A stretch of 23,834 nucleotides of DNA from Chloroflexia bacterium (GCA_025927935.1 JAICKM010000018.1:1-23834), one strand, 5' to 3'. Numbered from the stretch's first letter, positions 15,525-22,491 are shown. The notes: generated by a model from the sequence alone, not told the origin. Made by a program: numbers and translations.

Positions 15525-16865
15525 ATGCAGATCGCGGGCAGCCATATCCTCAGACAGCCGGGCGTGGGGATCGTCACCGGCATCCTCGCCGGCGCCGCTG
15601 CTGTCGCCACCTGGATCGCGCAGCCCCGTCTCTGGCCGCCGGGGCTGGGGCTGTCCACGCTGCTGCTTGCCGCAAGCCTGATCGCGGCGATCATCCTGGC
15701 CTATCAGTTCCCAATCCATGTCCATTACCGGCTGAAGATCGAGCCTTCCAGTGTACCGATCTACCTGCTGGCGGTGCTGTTGCCGCCCGCTTCGGCGATC
15801 ACCGCCGTGGGATTCGCGGTGCTGCTGGCCGAAGTACGGGTGCGGGCGCAACGGGGTTCCTATCCTAGCGATATTGCAACCCAGGTGGGCCGCATGATGA
15901 TCGCCGTGTTGCTGACCGCGCTCATCCCGGCGGCCTTCCCGGTGAGCGCGTGGGGTCTGCTCACCCTGGCGCCCGCCGCTCTGGTCTTGTGGGTACTGGA
16001 GAGCCTGACCGTCCCATTGCAGCTTACGCCCATCACCGGGGAGCCGCCCCGCCAGATTATTCGGGAGTACGTGCGGCAGGCTGGGGCGGCGGAAGGCGCG
16101 CAATATCTCATCGGCATCCTGGGAGCGGTCGCCATGATCCAGCAGCCGTTGAGTTTGCTGTTCCTGGTACTCCCGACGATGCTGATCCAGCGGGCCTTCA
16201 AAAGCGTGCGCGAGATGAACGACGGCACGCAGCAGATGCTGGAAAGCCTGGCCGATACGGTGGATCTGCGCGACATGTACACCGGCGGCCATTCGCGCCG
16301 CGTCACCGAGTTGTGCGCCGGGATCTTACGCGAGTTGCCGATGGAAGGCCCAGACGCCGATCTGATTTTGACGGCGGCCCGGCTCCACGATATCGGCAAG
16401 ATCGGCGTGCCCGACGCGGTATTGCACAAGGCGGGCCCTCTGACCGCTGAAGAACGGGCCGTGATGGAAACTCACGCCGCGCGGGGCGCCGAGTTGTTGC
16501 AGCGTTACGCCAACTTCACGCGCGGCGTGGCCGTGGTTCGCCATCATCATGAACGCTGGGACGGCCAGGGCTATCCGGATCGGCTGCGCGGGACGGAGAT
16601 CCCGCTTGGCGCGCGAGTGGTGGCCGTAGCCGACAGCTTCGACGCCATGACCAGCGACCGCCCCTACCGCCAGGGGATGCCGGCCCAGCAGGCCCTCGAC
16701 ATTCTGCGCGCGGGGCGTGGCCGGCAGTGGGACACTGCCGTAGTCGATGCCTTCCTGCGCAGCATCGCCGATCGTGTGCCGGCCCCCGTCGAGTCTCCAC
16801 TCCCGCAGGTCGCTGCCAACCCGGCGCTGCGGGAGCCGGGCGCATCAGCCGTCATCAGCGCCTAG
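15525..16865 (+). CDS. Membrane HD-GYP c-di-GMP phosphodiesterase
   Basis: This 446-aa inner-membrane protein is predicted to hydrolyse c-di-GMP. Residues about 10-230 contain six or seven hydrophobic helices (for example GIVTGILAGAAAVATWIA and STLLLAASLIAAIILAY) and form an unassigned sensory membrane domain. The cytoplasmic HD-GYP domain (about 240-410) has DMYTGGHSRRV, the metal pair H288-D289 in LHDIGKIGVP, HHHERWDGQGYP with G349-Y350-P351, and ADSFDAMTSDRPYR. All key motifs are intact. Its start has only a weak AGGG upstream, suggesting coupling to the preceding gene 34 nt away. It sits behind c-di-GMP riboswitch 1, so its product removes the ligand that the leader senses. Confidence 0.93.
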   Translation: MQIAGSHILRQPGVGIVTGILAGAAAVATWIAQPRLWPPGLGLSTLLLAASLIAAIILAYQFPIHVHYRLKIEPSSVPIYLLAVLLPPASAITAVGFAVLLAEVRVRAQRGSYPSDIATQVGRMMIAVLLTALIPAAFPVSAWGLLTLAPAALVLWVLESLTVPLQLTPITGEPPRQIIREYVRQAGAAEGAQYLIGILGAVAMIQQPLSLLFLVLPTMLIQRAFKSVREMNDGTQQMLESLADTVDLRDMYTGGHSRRVTELCAGILRELPMEGPDADLILTAARLHDIGKIGVPDAVLHKAGPLTAEERAVMETHAARGAELLQRYANFTRGVAVVRHHHERWDGQGYPDRLRGTEIPLGARVVAVADSFDAMTSDRPYRQGMPAQQALDILRAGRGRQWDTAVVDAFLRSIADRVPAPVESPLPQVAANPALREPGASAVISA

Positions 16866-16873
16866 CCGCGCTT

Positions 16874-16978
16874 GAGCGGGTCCTGCCGGTGGGCGTGCGG
16901 AACGGCGCGTTTCGCGGCGGCTCGCCGGCCTGTCCGTCTTGCCTGTAGGCGCCCGTTGCCCACCGGCGCGACCCGCTC
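16874..16978. repeat. Long-armed inverted repeat downstream of the HD-GYP gene
   Basis: GAGCGGGTC + CT + GCCGGTGGGC (16874-16894) pairs with GCCCACCGGC + GC + GACCCGCTC (16958-16978). That is 19 of 21 positions, around a 63-nt GC-rich centre. There is no U-tract, so it is not a classical terminator. It could be a 3' mRNA end structure, a MITE-like remnant or a folded RNA. The rest of 16866-17040 holds no gene. Confidence 0.7.
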
Positions 16979-17040
16979 CTGTCCTGGGGGCGGAGGACGA
17001 TGACCTCACCGGGGGAATGCAGCGCCCGGCGTATGAAAAA

Positions 17041-17095
17041 TTACGAATTTGTAACCAGCATGGTAAGCGGCAGTGTAAGGTTGGTCGCGTATACT
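17041..17095 (+). promoter_or_regulatory. GTAAG-repeat promoter 2
   Basis: TTACGA lies at 17041, GTAA at 17051, GTAAG at 17063 and 17075, and TATACT at 17090-17095. The spacings 10, 12, 12 and 15 nt are identical to promoters 1 and 4. Confidence 0.8.
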
Positions 17096-17102
17096 ATTAC
17101 TA

Positions 17103-17204
17103 GTGCAAGTTCCACCACCTTTTGGGGTGCCGCTGCGCGACCGCCGCGCAGCACTCACTGGTCGTTAGCGCGTTCACCGCCCATTAGCGTGCTGGAATTT
17201 GCAC
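17103..17204 (+). other. Structured RNA segment between promoter 2 and riboswitch 2
   Basis: GTGCAAGTTCCA (17103-17114) can pair with TGGAATTTGCAC (17193-17204) over 12 bp with one G-U. This closes a region that itself holds an 8-bp hairpin, GCTGCGCG/CGCGCAGC (17132-17139 with 17145-17152). The outer stem begins at the predicted transcription start (about 17102). The other three leaders have only short hairpins at this place. Confidence 0.5.
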
Positions 17205-17240
17205 AAAGCCATCCTACATGGTGGCGCATACTTAACAACG

Positions 17241-17391
17241 CTGAACGAAACGGCAAACCCATCGCGAGGTGGGGGCGCAAAGCCACGGGTCCAGTTGCTG
17301 GATAGCCGGGTTACCGAACTCAGATGGATGCAGTACTCGGACCAACTGAGATCGCGAACCCCCGGCTCTCCCTGGAGAGCCGGGGGTTTTT
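17241..17391 (+). promoter_or_regulatory. Cyclic di-GMP-I (GEMM-I) riboswitch 2
   Basis: The aptamer spans 17241-17323, with P1 CTGA/TCAG, GGCAAACC, hairpin CCCATC-GCGA-GGTGGG, CGCAAAGCC, hairpin TCCAG/CTGGA and GGGTTACCG. CTCAG (17319-17323) can alternatively pair with CTGAG (17346-17350), and GCCGGG with CCCGGC in the terminator 5' arm, giving the antiterminator. It controls the 888-aa S8 protease. Confidence 0.94.
17359..17391 (+). terminator. Riboswitch 2 terminator
   Basis: CCCCCGGCTCTC pairs with GAGAGCCGGGGG, followed by TTTTTGTT. The start codon is 75 nt downstream. Confidence 0.92.
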
Positions 17392-17465
17392 GTTGGTCAG
17401 CGTCGCCCGAATCTAGAATTGCAGGACGCATCGGGCGGCGCGTGGGGGCGCGAGAGGATGCACAA

Positions 17466-20132
17466 ATGAGACAATTAGCCAACTGGCGACTACCTAGACG
17501 TGGTGATGTCCTGCTGCGAGTGTTGGCGCTGCTGGCGCTACTGGTGCCGCTGCTGGTGCTCGCGCCCGCTACCCCCGCGGCGGCCATGCGTGCGGAGCCG
17601 GCCCTGCTGGCTGCGGCGGCGGCGCCGGCTGGAACACGCCTGCAGGTCATCGTCCAGAAGGCGACGCACGACGCCCAGCCGGAGAACCTCGTGACCCGGC
17701 TGGGTGGGCGCGTGACCAAGGATCTGCAGATCATCAACGCCTTCGCTGCTGACCTACCCGCGGTGGCGGTGCCCGAACTGGCCCAGGACTCCGGCGTGCG
17801 CTGGATCTCGCTCGATGCTCCGGTCAAGGGAGCGGCGGCCGGCGAGACGACCTTCACCACCTGGGCCACCGAACCCGGAGTTGTGCCCGGCGTCACCAAG
17901 GCGGCCACGTTTAACACGCTGCCCATCGTCGCGGGCAGCTACATCTGGTTCAACAGCACGGTCAGCCCGAGCGTGCGCGGGCCGGGGCCGGTGACCGTCT
18001 ACTTCGACAACGGGGCCATTCAATATACGGGGTATGGCCTGAACCTCAGCCTCAGCATTCCGGGCGCGGCCATCACCTTCGACCCGGCGGCCACGACCGC
18101 CACCACCACGTTTGACTCCGACAACGACCGCTGGGTCACGCGCGTGCCCGCCAATACGCCGGGCAATATCTTCGCCACGGGCCTGGGGTTGCAGGTGCCG
18201 GTGACGCTGCCCGGCGGCATCGCGCCGGTCTCGATCACTGGACGGCTGACCACGGACACCCCCGGTATGAGCGTCAACTGGAAGTGGGGCGCGGCGGTTT
18301 ATGCTCAGTTCAGCACCGATATCAACGTGCTGAACGTCAAGCCGATTGACGGCACCACCGGGAGCGCCTATAAGAACAGCGACCCGGCGGGCACGCCGGA
18401 AACCTACAAAGCGGCGCTGGCGCCTGGCGCTTTGAGCGGGGGCGGCACCAATTACACCGGCAGCAGCGGAATCGTCACCACCACGCCGGCCCAGGTCTTC
18501 ACCAATGTGCCGGCCCTAACCGACTCGGCGCCGGGACCGAACGGCACTTTTGCCGTGGGCCGCAACATGCGCATGGCGGTCGGCGGGTTCAGCGCCGAGG
18601 TCAGCCCCGGTAACGCCATCAGCCGGGTGGAGGCGGTGTTGCAAGCCTATGTGCCGGCGCCGCTGGGCGACACGGAAGATCCGTCCCTGCTGCTGAGCGT
18701 GGGCGGGCAGACCGCCGCGCCCATCGTCGTCGATCACCATGCTTTCGACGCGGTTGCCGGCGCGCCCAACGCGGGTCCCGTCTACGTCGATATTACCGCG
18801 AGCCGCGCTTGGAGCTGGGCCGACTTCGATAATGGCCTGGAGCTAATCATCGACGCGCAGGCGCTGAAGGCTCCCCACGCCATCTACTACGACGCGGTGG
18901 GGCTGCGCGTGACCAGCAGCCCCGGCGCCGACAGCACCGGCGGCACGGCTCCCACATCCCTCCCGGCGACGACGGTGGGGTTGACCACCCCCGCCAACGC
19001 ATTTCCCAGCGCCGTGCGCGCTAACGCCCTCTGGAATGAGCCGCCCGCCAAACTGCAAGGCCAGGGCATGACCGTAGCCGTGATCGACAGCGGCATCTTT
19101 CGCACCAAGGACCTCGGCAAGCGGGTGATCGGCAGCGACAACTTCAACCATGGCGAACACGATTCGGTCGACTCCTACGGGCACGGCACCTTTGTTGCTG
19201 GCATCATCGCCGGCGACGGCTCCTACTCGCACGGCAAATACGTCGGCATCGCGCCGAAGGCCAACATCCTCAACGTGCGCGTCAGCGACGACACCGGCGC
19301 GGCCACCGAGTCCGATGTCGTGCTGGGCATGGAGTGGGTTTACAACAACAAGAGCCGCTATAACATCAAGGTTGCCAACCTGTCGCTCAACACGACACAC
19401 GCCCAATCGTACAACACCAGCCCGCTCTGCGCGGCGGCGGAAGTGCTCTGGTTTAACGGCATTGTCGTGGTCGCGTCGGCGGGCAACAACCAGACGCAGG
19501 GCGGCGTCTACCCGCCCGCCAACGATCCCTTCGTGATCACTGTCGGCGCCACGGACGATAAAGGCACCGCCGGCCTCGCCGACGACACCCTGGCCTCCTT
19601 CTCGGCCTACGGCCCCACCGAGTCGGGTTTCGCCAAGCCCGACCTGGTCGCGCCGGGCATGGACATCATCGGCTTGCTGCCCCAGCAAGACGCCTTGAAG
19701 ATCAGCAAGGACCACGAGGCCAACCGGGTCAGCACTAACTACTTCCGCATGTCGGGCACCTCGATGGCGGCGCCCATGGTCAGCGGTGCGGCGGCCCTGC
19801 TCTTGCAGGACGAGCCGCAGCTCACGCCGGATCAGGTCAAGTACCGCCTGATGGCAACCGCCGTCCACGATAGCCGCTGGCCCGCCTATAACGCGACCCG
19901 CGCCGGGAGCGGCTACCTGGACATCTACGCCGCCGTGCATGGCACGACGACCGGCAGCGCCAATACCGGCACGGCGGCCAGCCACCTGCTCTGGACGGGC
20001 AGCCGGCCTATCACCTGGAACTCGGTCAGTTGGAACTCGGTGAGTTGGAACTCGGTCAGCTGGAATTCAGTCAGCTGGAACTCGGTCAGTTGGAATTCGG
20101 TCAGTTGGAACAGCGACTACTGGGGTCCGTGA
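17466..20132 (+). CDS. Secreted subtilisin-like protease 1 (S8) with beta-domain insert
   Basis: This 888-aa exported serine endopeptidase starts at ATG 17466, 8 nt after AGAGG. A signal peptide (core VLLRVLALLALLVPLLVLA, cleavage near PAAA) is followed by an inhibitor I9-like propeptide (about 45-122: LQVIVQK, LVTRLGGRV, IINAFAADLP, VRWISLDAPV). Residues about 127-510 are an insertion absent from the two sister proteases, with at least two beta-rich parts (YIWFNSTVSP and VTVYFDNG; later FSAEVSPGNAISRVEAVLQAY). The S8 domain has the triad D541 (VIDSGI), H573 (GHGTFVAG) and S766 (GTSMAAP). The tail carries six WNSVS repeats and ends in WNSDYWGP. c-di-GMP riboswitch 2 and GTAAG promoter 2 precede it. 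Confidence 0.95.
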   Translation: MRQLANWRLPRRGDVLLRVLALLALLVPLLVLAPATPAAAMRAEPALLAAAAAPAGTRLQVIVQKATHDAQPENLVTRLGGRVTKDLQIINAFAADLPAVAVPELAQDSGVRWISLDAPVKGAAAGETTFTTWATEPGVVPGVTKAATFNTLPIVAGSYIWFNSTVSPSVRGPGPVTVYFDNGAIQYTGYGLNLSLSIPGAAITFDPAATTATTTFDSDNDRWVTRVPANTPGNIFATGLGLQVPVTLPGGIAPVSITGRLTTDTPGMSVNWKWGAAVYAQFSTDINVLNVKPIDGTTGSAYKNSDPAGTPETYKAALAPGALSGGGTNYTGSSGIVTTTPAQVFTNVPALTDSAPGPNGTFAVGRNMRMAVGGFSAEVSPGNAISRVEAVLQAYVPAPLGDTEDPSLLLSVGGQTAAPIVVDHHAFDAVAGAPNAGPVYVDITASRAWSWADFDNGLELIIDAQALKAPHAIYYDAVGLRVTSSPGADSTGGTAPTSLPATTVGLTTPANAFPSAVRANALWNEPPAKLQGQGMTVAVIDSGIFRTKDLGKRVIGSDNFNHGEHDSVDSYGHGTFVAGIIAGDGSYSHGKYVGIAPKANILNVRVSDDTGAATESDVVLGMEWVYNNKSRYNIKVANLSLNTTHAQSYNTSPLCAAAEVLWFNGIVVVASAGNNQTQGGVYPPANDPFVITVGATDDKGTAGLADDTLASFSAYGPTESGFAKPDLVAPGMDIIGLLPQQDALKISKDHEANRVSTNYFRMSGTSMAAPMVSGAAALLLQDEPQLTPDQVKYRLMATAVHDSRWPAYNATRAGSGYLDIYAAVHGTTTGSANTGTAASHLLWTGSRPITWNSVSWNSVSWNSVSWNSVSWNSVSWNSVSWNSDYWGP
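20016..20105 (+). repeat. Six in-frame 15-bp repeats encoding WNSVS
   Basis: Six copies of a 15-bp unit (TGGAACTCGGTCAGT with synonymous changes such as GAATTC and GTGAGT) encode the tail of protease 1. Synonymous drift shows that the peptide, not the DNA, is conserved. Confidence 0.95.
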
Positions 20133-20204
20133 GCCCCGCGGCGGGCCGGTTCTGCGGAGCCGGTTCGCCCCCGCGCCGGGCGTCAGGCCGGCCCGTTCGC
20201 CGGG

Positions 20205-20230
20205 GTAGGGGCGGGCGGCAGACCGGCCCG
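20205..20230 (+). repeat. Divergent GTAGGGGC...CCGGCCCG repeat
   Basis: GTAGGGGCGGGCGGCAGACC followed by GGCCCG resembles the dispersed family at 4882. It lies in the 404-bp gap after protease 1, which otherwise holds promoter 3 and riboswitch 3. Confidence 0.4.
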
Positions 20231-20245
20231 CCTGCGGAAGATAGA

Positions 20246-20310
20246 TTATAAAACTGTAACAGAATAGTCAGCTAATCGTAAAGCGGCTGGTAAGCTCAGC
20301 CTCATATAAT
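20246..20310 (+). promoter_or_regulatory. GTAAG-repeat promoter 3 (10-nt longer variant)
   Basis: TTATAA lies at 20246, GTAA at 20256, GTAAAG at 20278, GTAAG at 20290 and TATAAT at 20305-20310. The proximal spacings (12 and 15) match the other promoters. The distal GTAA is 22 nt from the next repeat instead of 12, with a degenerate GTCAG at 20267 between. A short hairpin CCTCTA/TAGAGG (20312-20328) lies at the predicted RNA 5' end. Confidence 0.75.
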
Positions 20311-20346
20311 ACCTCTACTAAGTAGAGGGACTATCGTCCTTGCAGG

Positions 20347-20495
20347 CTGAACGAAACGGCAAACCCATCGTGAGGTGGGGGCGCAAAGCCACGGGTCCAG
20401 TTGCTGGATAGCCGGGTTACCGAACTCAGAGGGGCGGCTCCATTCACTCCATCTGAGATAGGCGGAAACCCGGCTCTCCCCAGAGCCGGGTTTTT
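20347..20495 (+). promoter_or_regulatory. Cyclic di-GMP-I (GEMM-I) riboswitch 3
   Basis: The aptamer spans 20347-20429, with P1 CTGA/TCAG, GGCAAACC, hairpin CCCATC-GTGA-GGTGGG, CGCAAAGCC, TCCAG/CTGGA and GGGTTACCG. CTCAG (20425-20429) pairs alternatively with CTGAG (20453-20457), and GCCGGGTT pairs with AACCCGGC of the terminator arm (8 bp, the cleanest antiterminator of the four). Confidence 0.95.
20468..20495 (+). terminator. Riboswitch 3 terminator
   Basis: ACCCGGCTCT and AGAGCCGGGT form a 10-bp stem that leads into TTTTT. Confidence 0.92.
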
Positions 20496-20536
20496 CGCGC
20501 CCTGCCCGCGAGGCTGCTACCGGGCGCGGAGGAAGG

Positions 20537-22099
20537 ATGCTGCGGATGGAGATCAGGGACAGGCGGACACGCTATCGCCTCAAAGGCGCGACCACGCGGT
20601 TGCTGTTACTGGTGGGCATGCTGTTGCCGCTGGGCGGCCGGGCGCCGGCCCCGCCGCCGGTCGTGCGCGTCCAACCAGCGCTACTCACTGCGGCGGCGAC
20701 GCACCCGGCCCAAGAGGTGCGGGTCATCGTGCAGAAGGCCGGCGCCGGCAGCGGGCCGGAACAGCAGGCGCGTGATCTCGGCGGACGCATCACCCAGGAT
20801 CTGCATCTGATTCACGCCTTCGCCGCCGAACTACCGGCGGGCGCCGTCCTCGCGCTGGCTGCCGGCGCCGATATCCGCTGGATCTCGCTCGACGCGCCCG
20901 TGGCCGAGTCGGCGAGTAGCGCGCCGGTGGACCTGAGCGCGCTGGTGAGCGCCTATCCGCAAGCCGTCCACGCCGCCGACTTGTGGAACACCGCGCCCGC
21001 GTTGCAAGGCCAGGGCATTGGCGTGGCCGTGGTGGACAGCGGCATCAATCGTGGCCATCCCGACTTATCGGGGAGCCGGGTGATCGCCGAGGAGAAGTTT
21101 AACTCCAACACCGCCAGCATGGCCGACCAGAATGGACACGGCACCCACATCGCCGGGATCATCGCCGGGAACGGTACCGCCTCGCAGGGCGCGTATGTCG
21201 GCATGGCGCCCCAGGCCAACCTGATCAATGTCAAGGTCAGCGATGACGAGGGCGCCGCCTCGGCCGCGGATGTCGTGGCCGGGCTGCAATGGATCAACGA
21301 CAACAAGACTCGCTACAATATCCGCGTTGTCAACATCTCGCTGAACAGCAGCCTCGTCCAGTCGTATCATGTTGATCCCATCGACGCGGCGGTCGAGATC
21401 CTCTGGTTCAACGGCATTGTCGTCGTCACCTCGGCGGGCAACAACAGCACCGCCAAGCTCAGCGCGCCGGCCAATGATCCCTTTGTGATCACCGTCGGCG
21501 CGACCGACGACCGGGGCACCGCCGGGCTTGACGACGATACGGTCGCGCCGTTCTCGGGCTATGGGATCACGCTCGACGGCTTTGCCAAACCGGACCTGGT
21601 GGCGCCCGGCACCAATATCATCAGTCTGCTGGCGAGTCACGGCGATACCCTGGTGAAGGAGCACCGCGACCACCTGGTCAGCGGCTTCCCCGACGCTCGG
21701 CAATATTTCCGCATGTCGGGCACGTCGATGGCCGCCCCGGTCGTCGCCGGGGCCGTCGCGCTGCTGTTGCAAGCCAACCCTGGCTTGAACCCCGACCAGG
21801 TGAAAGGCGTGCTGAAAGCCACTGCCGTCCACGACGCGCAGGTCTGGCCGGGCTATACGAGCGCACACGCGGGCGCCGGCTATCTCGATATCGCCGCCGC
21901 CGTCCATGCTCCCACCATTCCCGTGGCGAACACCGGCCAGGCGGCCAGCCACCTGCTCTGGACCGGCAGCCGGCCCATCACCTGGAACTCGGTGAGTTGG
22001 AACTCGGTGAGTTGGAACTCGGTCAGTTGGAATTCAGTCAGTTGGAACTCGGTCAGTTGGAACTCGGTCAGTTGGAACAGCGACTACTGGGGTCCGTAA
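20537..22099 (+). CDS. Secreted subtilisin-like protease 2 (S8)
   Basis: This 520-aa exported serine protease is a compact relative of protease 1 without the insert. ATG 20537 follows GGAGGA closely; ATG 20546 (517 aa) is an alternative with better spacing from GGAAGG. Residues about 20-40 are the hydrophobic export signal (TRLLLLVGMLLPLGG). The I9-like propeptide covers about 58-125 (VRVIVQKAG, LGGRITQDL, IHAFAAELP, IRWISLDAPV). The catalytic domain has D167 (VVDSGIN), H201 (GHGTHIAG), an oxyanion-hole region around SAGNN, and S397 (GTSMAAP). The C-terminus has HLLWTGSRPIT, six WNSVS repeats and WNSDYWGP, identical in layout to protease 1. It is expressed from its own promoter and c-di-GMP riboswitch. 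Confidence 0.96.
   Translation: MLRMEIRDRRTRYRLKGATTRLLLLVGMLLPLGGRAPAPPPVVRVQPALLTAAATHPAQEVRVIVQKAGAGSGPEQQARDLGGRITQDLHLIHAFAAELPAGAVLALAAGADIRWISLDAPVAESASSAPVDLSALVSAYPQAVHAADLWNTAPALQGQGIGVAVVDSGINRGHPDLSGSRVIAEEKFNSNTASMADQNGHGTHIAGIIAGNGTASQGAYVGMAPQANLINVKVSDDEGAASAADVVAGLQWINDNKTRYNIRVVNISLNSSLVQSYHVDPIDAAVEILWFNGIVVVTSAGNNSTAKLSAPANDPFVITVGATDDRGTAGLDDDTVAPFSGYGITLDGFAKPDLVAPGTNIISLLASHGDTLVKEHRDHLVSGFPDARQYFRMSGTSMAAPVVAGAVALLLQANPGLNPDQVKGVLKATAVHDAQVWPGYTSAHAGAGYLDIAAAVHAPTIPVANTGQAASHLLWTGSRPITWNSVSWNSVSWNSVSWNSVSWNSVSWNSVSWNSDYWGP
21983..22072 (+). repeat. Six in-frame 15-bp WNSVS repeats (protease 2)
   Basis: The copy number and reading frame are the same as in protease 1 (20016-20105). 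The codon variants are arranged differently, so the arrays are not a fresh duplicate. Confidence 0.95.
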
Positions 22100-22232
22100 G
22101 GCCGGCGGCAACCGCGACCTCTACGGGTTGCACGTGCCGGGCTACCACGGTGCGCCGGCGCGGATTTTCATGCCGAGGCTGATTACAAGCCGGCCCGGCG
22201 GCTTCGCGAGCGGCGCTGCAACACACTATTGC

Positions 22233-22287
22233 TTATAGATTTGTAAATTACTTGGTAAGGTGAACAGTAAGCACCATCCCATATAAT
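22233..22287 (+). promoter_or_regulatory. GTAAG-repeat promoter 4
   Basis: TTATAG lies at 22233, GTAA at 22243, GTAAG at 22255 and 22267, and TATAAT at 22282-22287. The spacings 10, 12, 12 and 15 match promoters 1 and 2 exactly. A hairpin GCGCAA/TTGCGC (22297-22319) lies near the RNA 5' end. Confidence 0.8.
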
Positions 22288-22343
22288 AATAGTGTAGCGC
22301 AACAACACAGCTTTTGCGCGAGGGATCAAATCAGCACACGATC

Positions 22344-22491
22344 CTGAACGAAACGGCAAACCCATCGCGAGGTGGGGGCGCAAAGCCACGGGTCCAGTTT
22401 CTGGATAGCCGGGTTACCGAACTCAGTGCGACAGCCAGCGAGGCCATCTGAGTGTTCGTAGACCCGGCTCTTACGAGAGCCGGGTCTTTTT
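22344..22491 (+). promoter_or_regulatory. Cyclic di-GMP-I (GEMM-I) riboswitch 4
   Basis: The aptamer spans 22344-22426 and has the same core as riboswitches 2 and 3, with a GCGA tetraloop and a TTT loop in the second hairpin. CTCAG (22422-22426) pairs alternatively with CTGAG (22448-22452), and GCCGGGT with ACCCGGC of the terminator. It precedes the third protease. Confidence 0.95.
22461..22491 (+). terminator. Riboswitch 4 terminator
   Basis: GACCCGGCTCT and AGAGCCGGGTC form a long stem around a short loop, followed by TTTTTGTTG. Confidence 0.92.

Noticed and set aside
20016..22072. CRISPR-like or minisatellite array
   Set aside because: The 15-bp repeats have no spacers, stay in frame and encode WNSVS within the protease tails.
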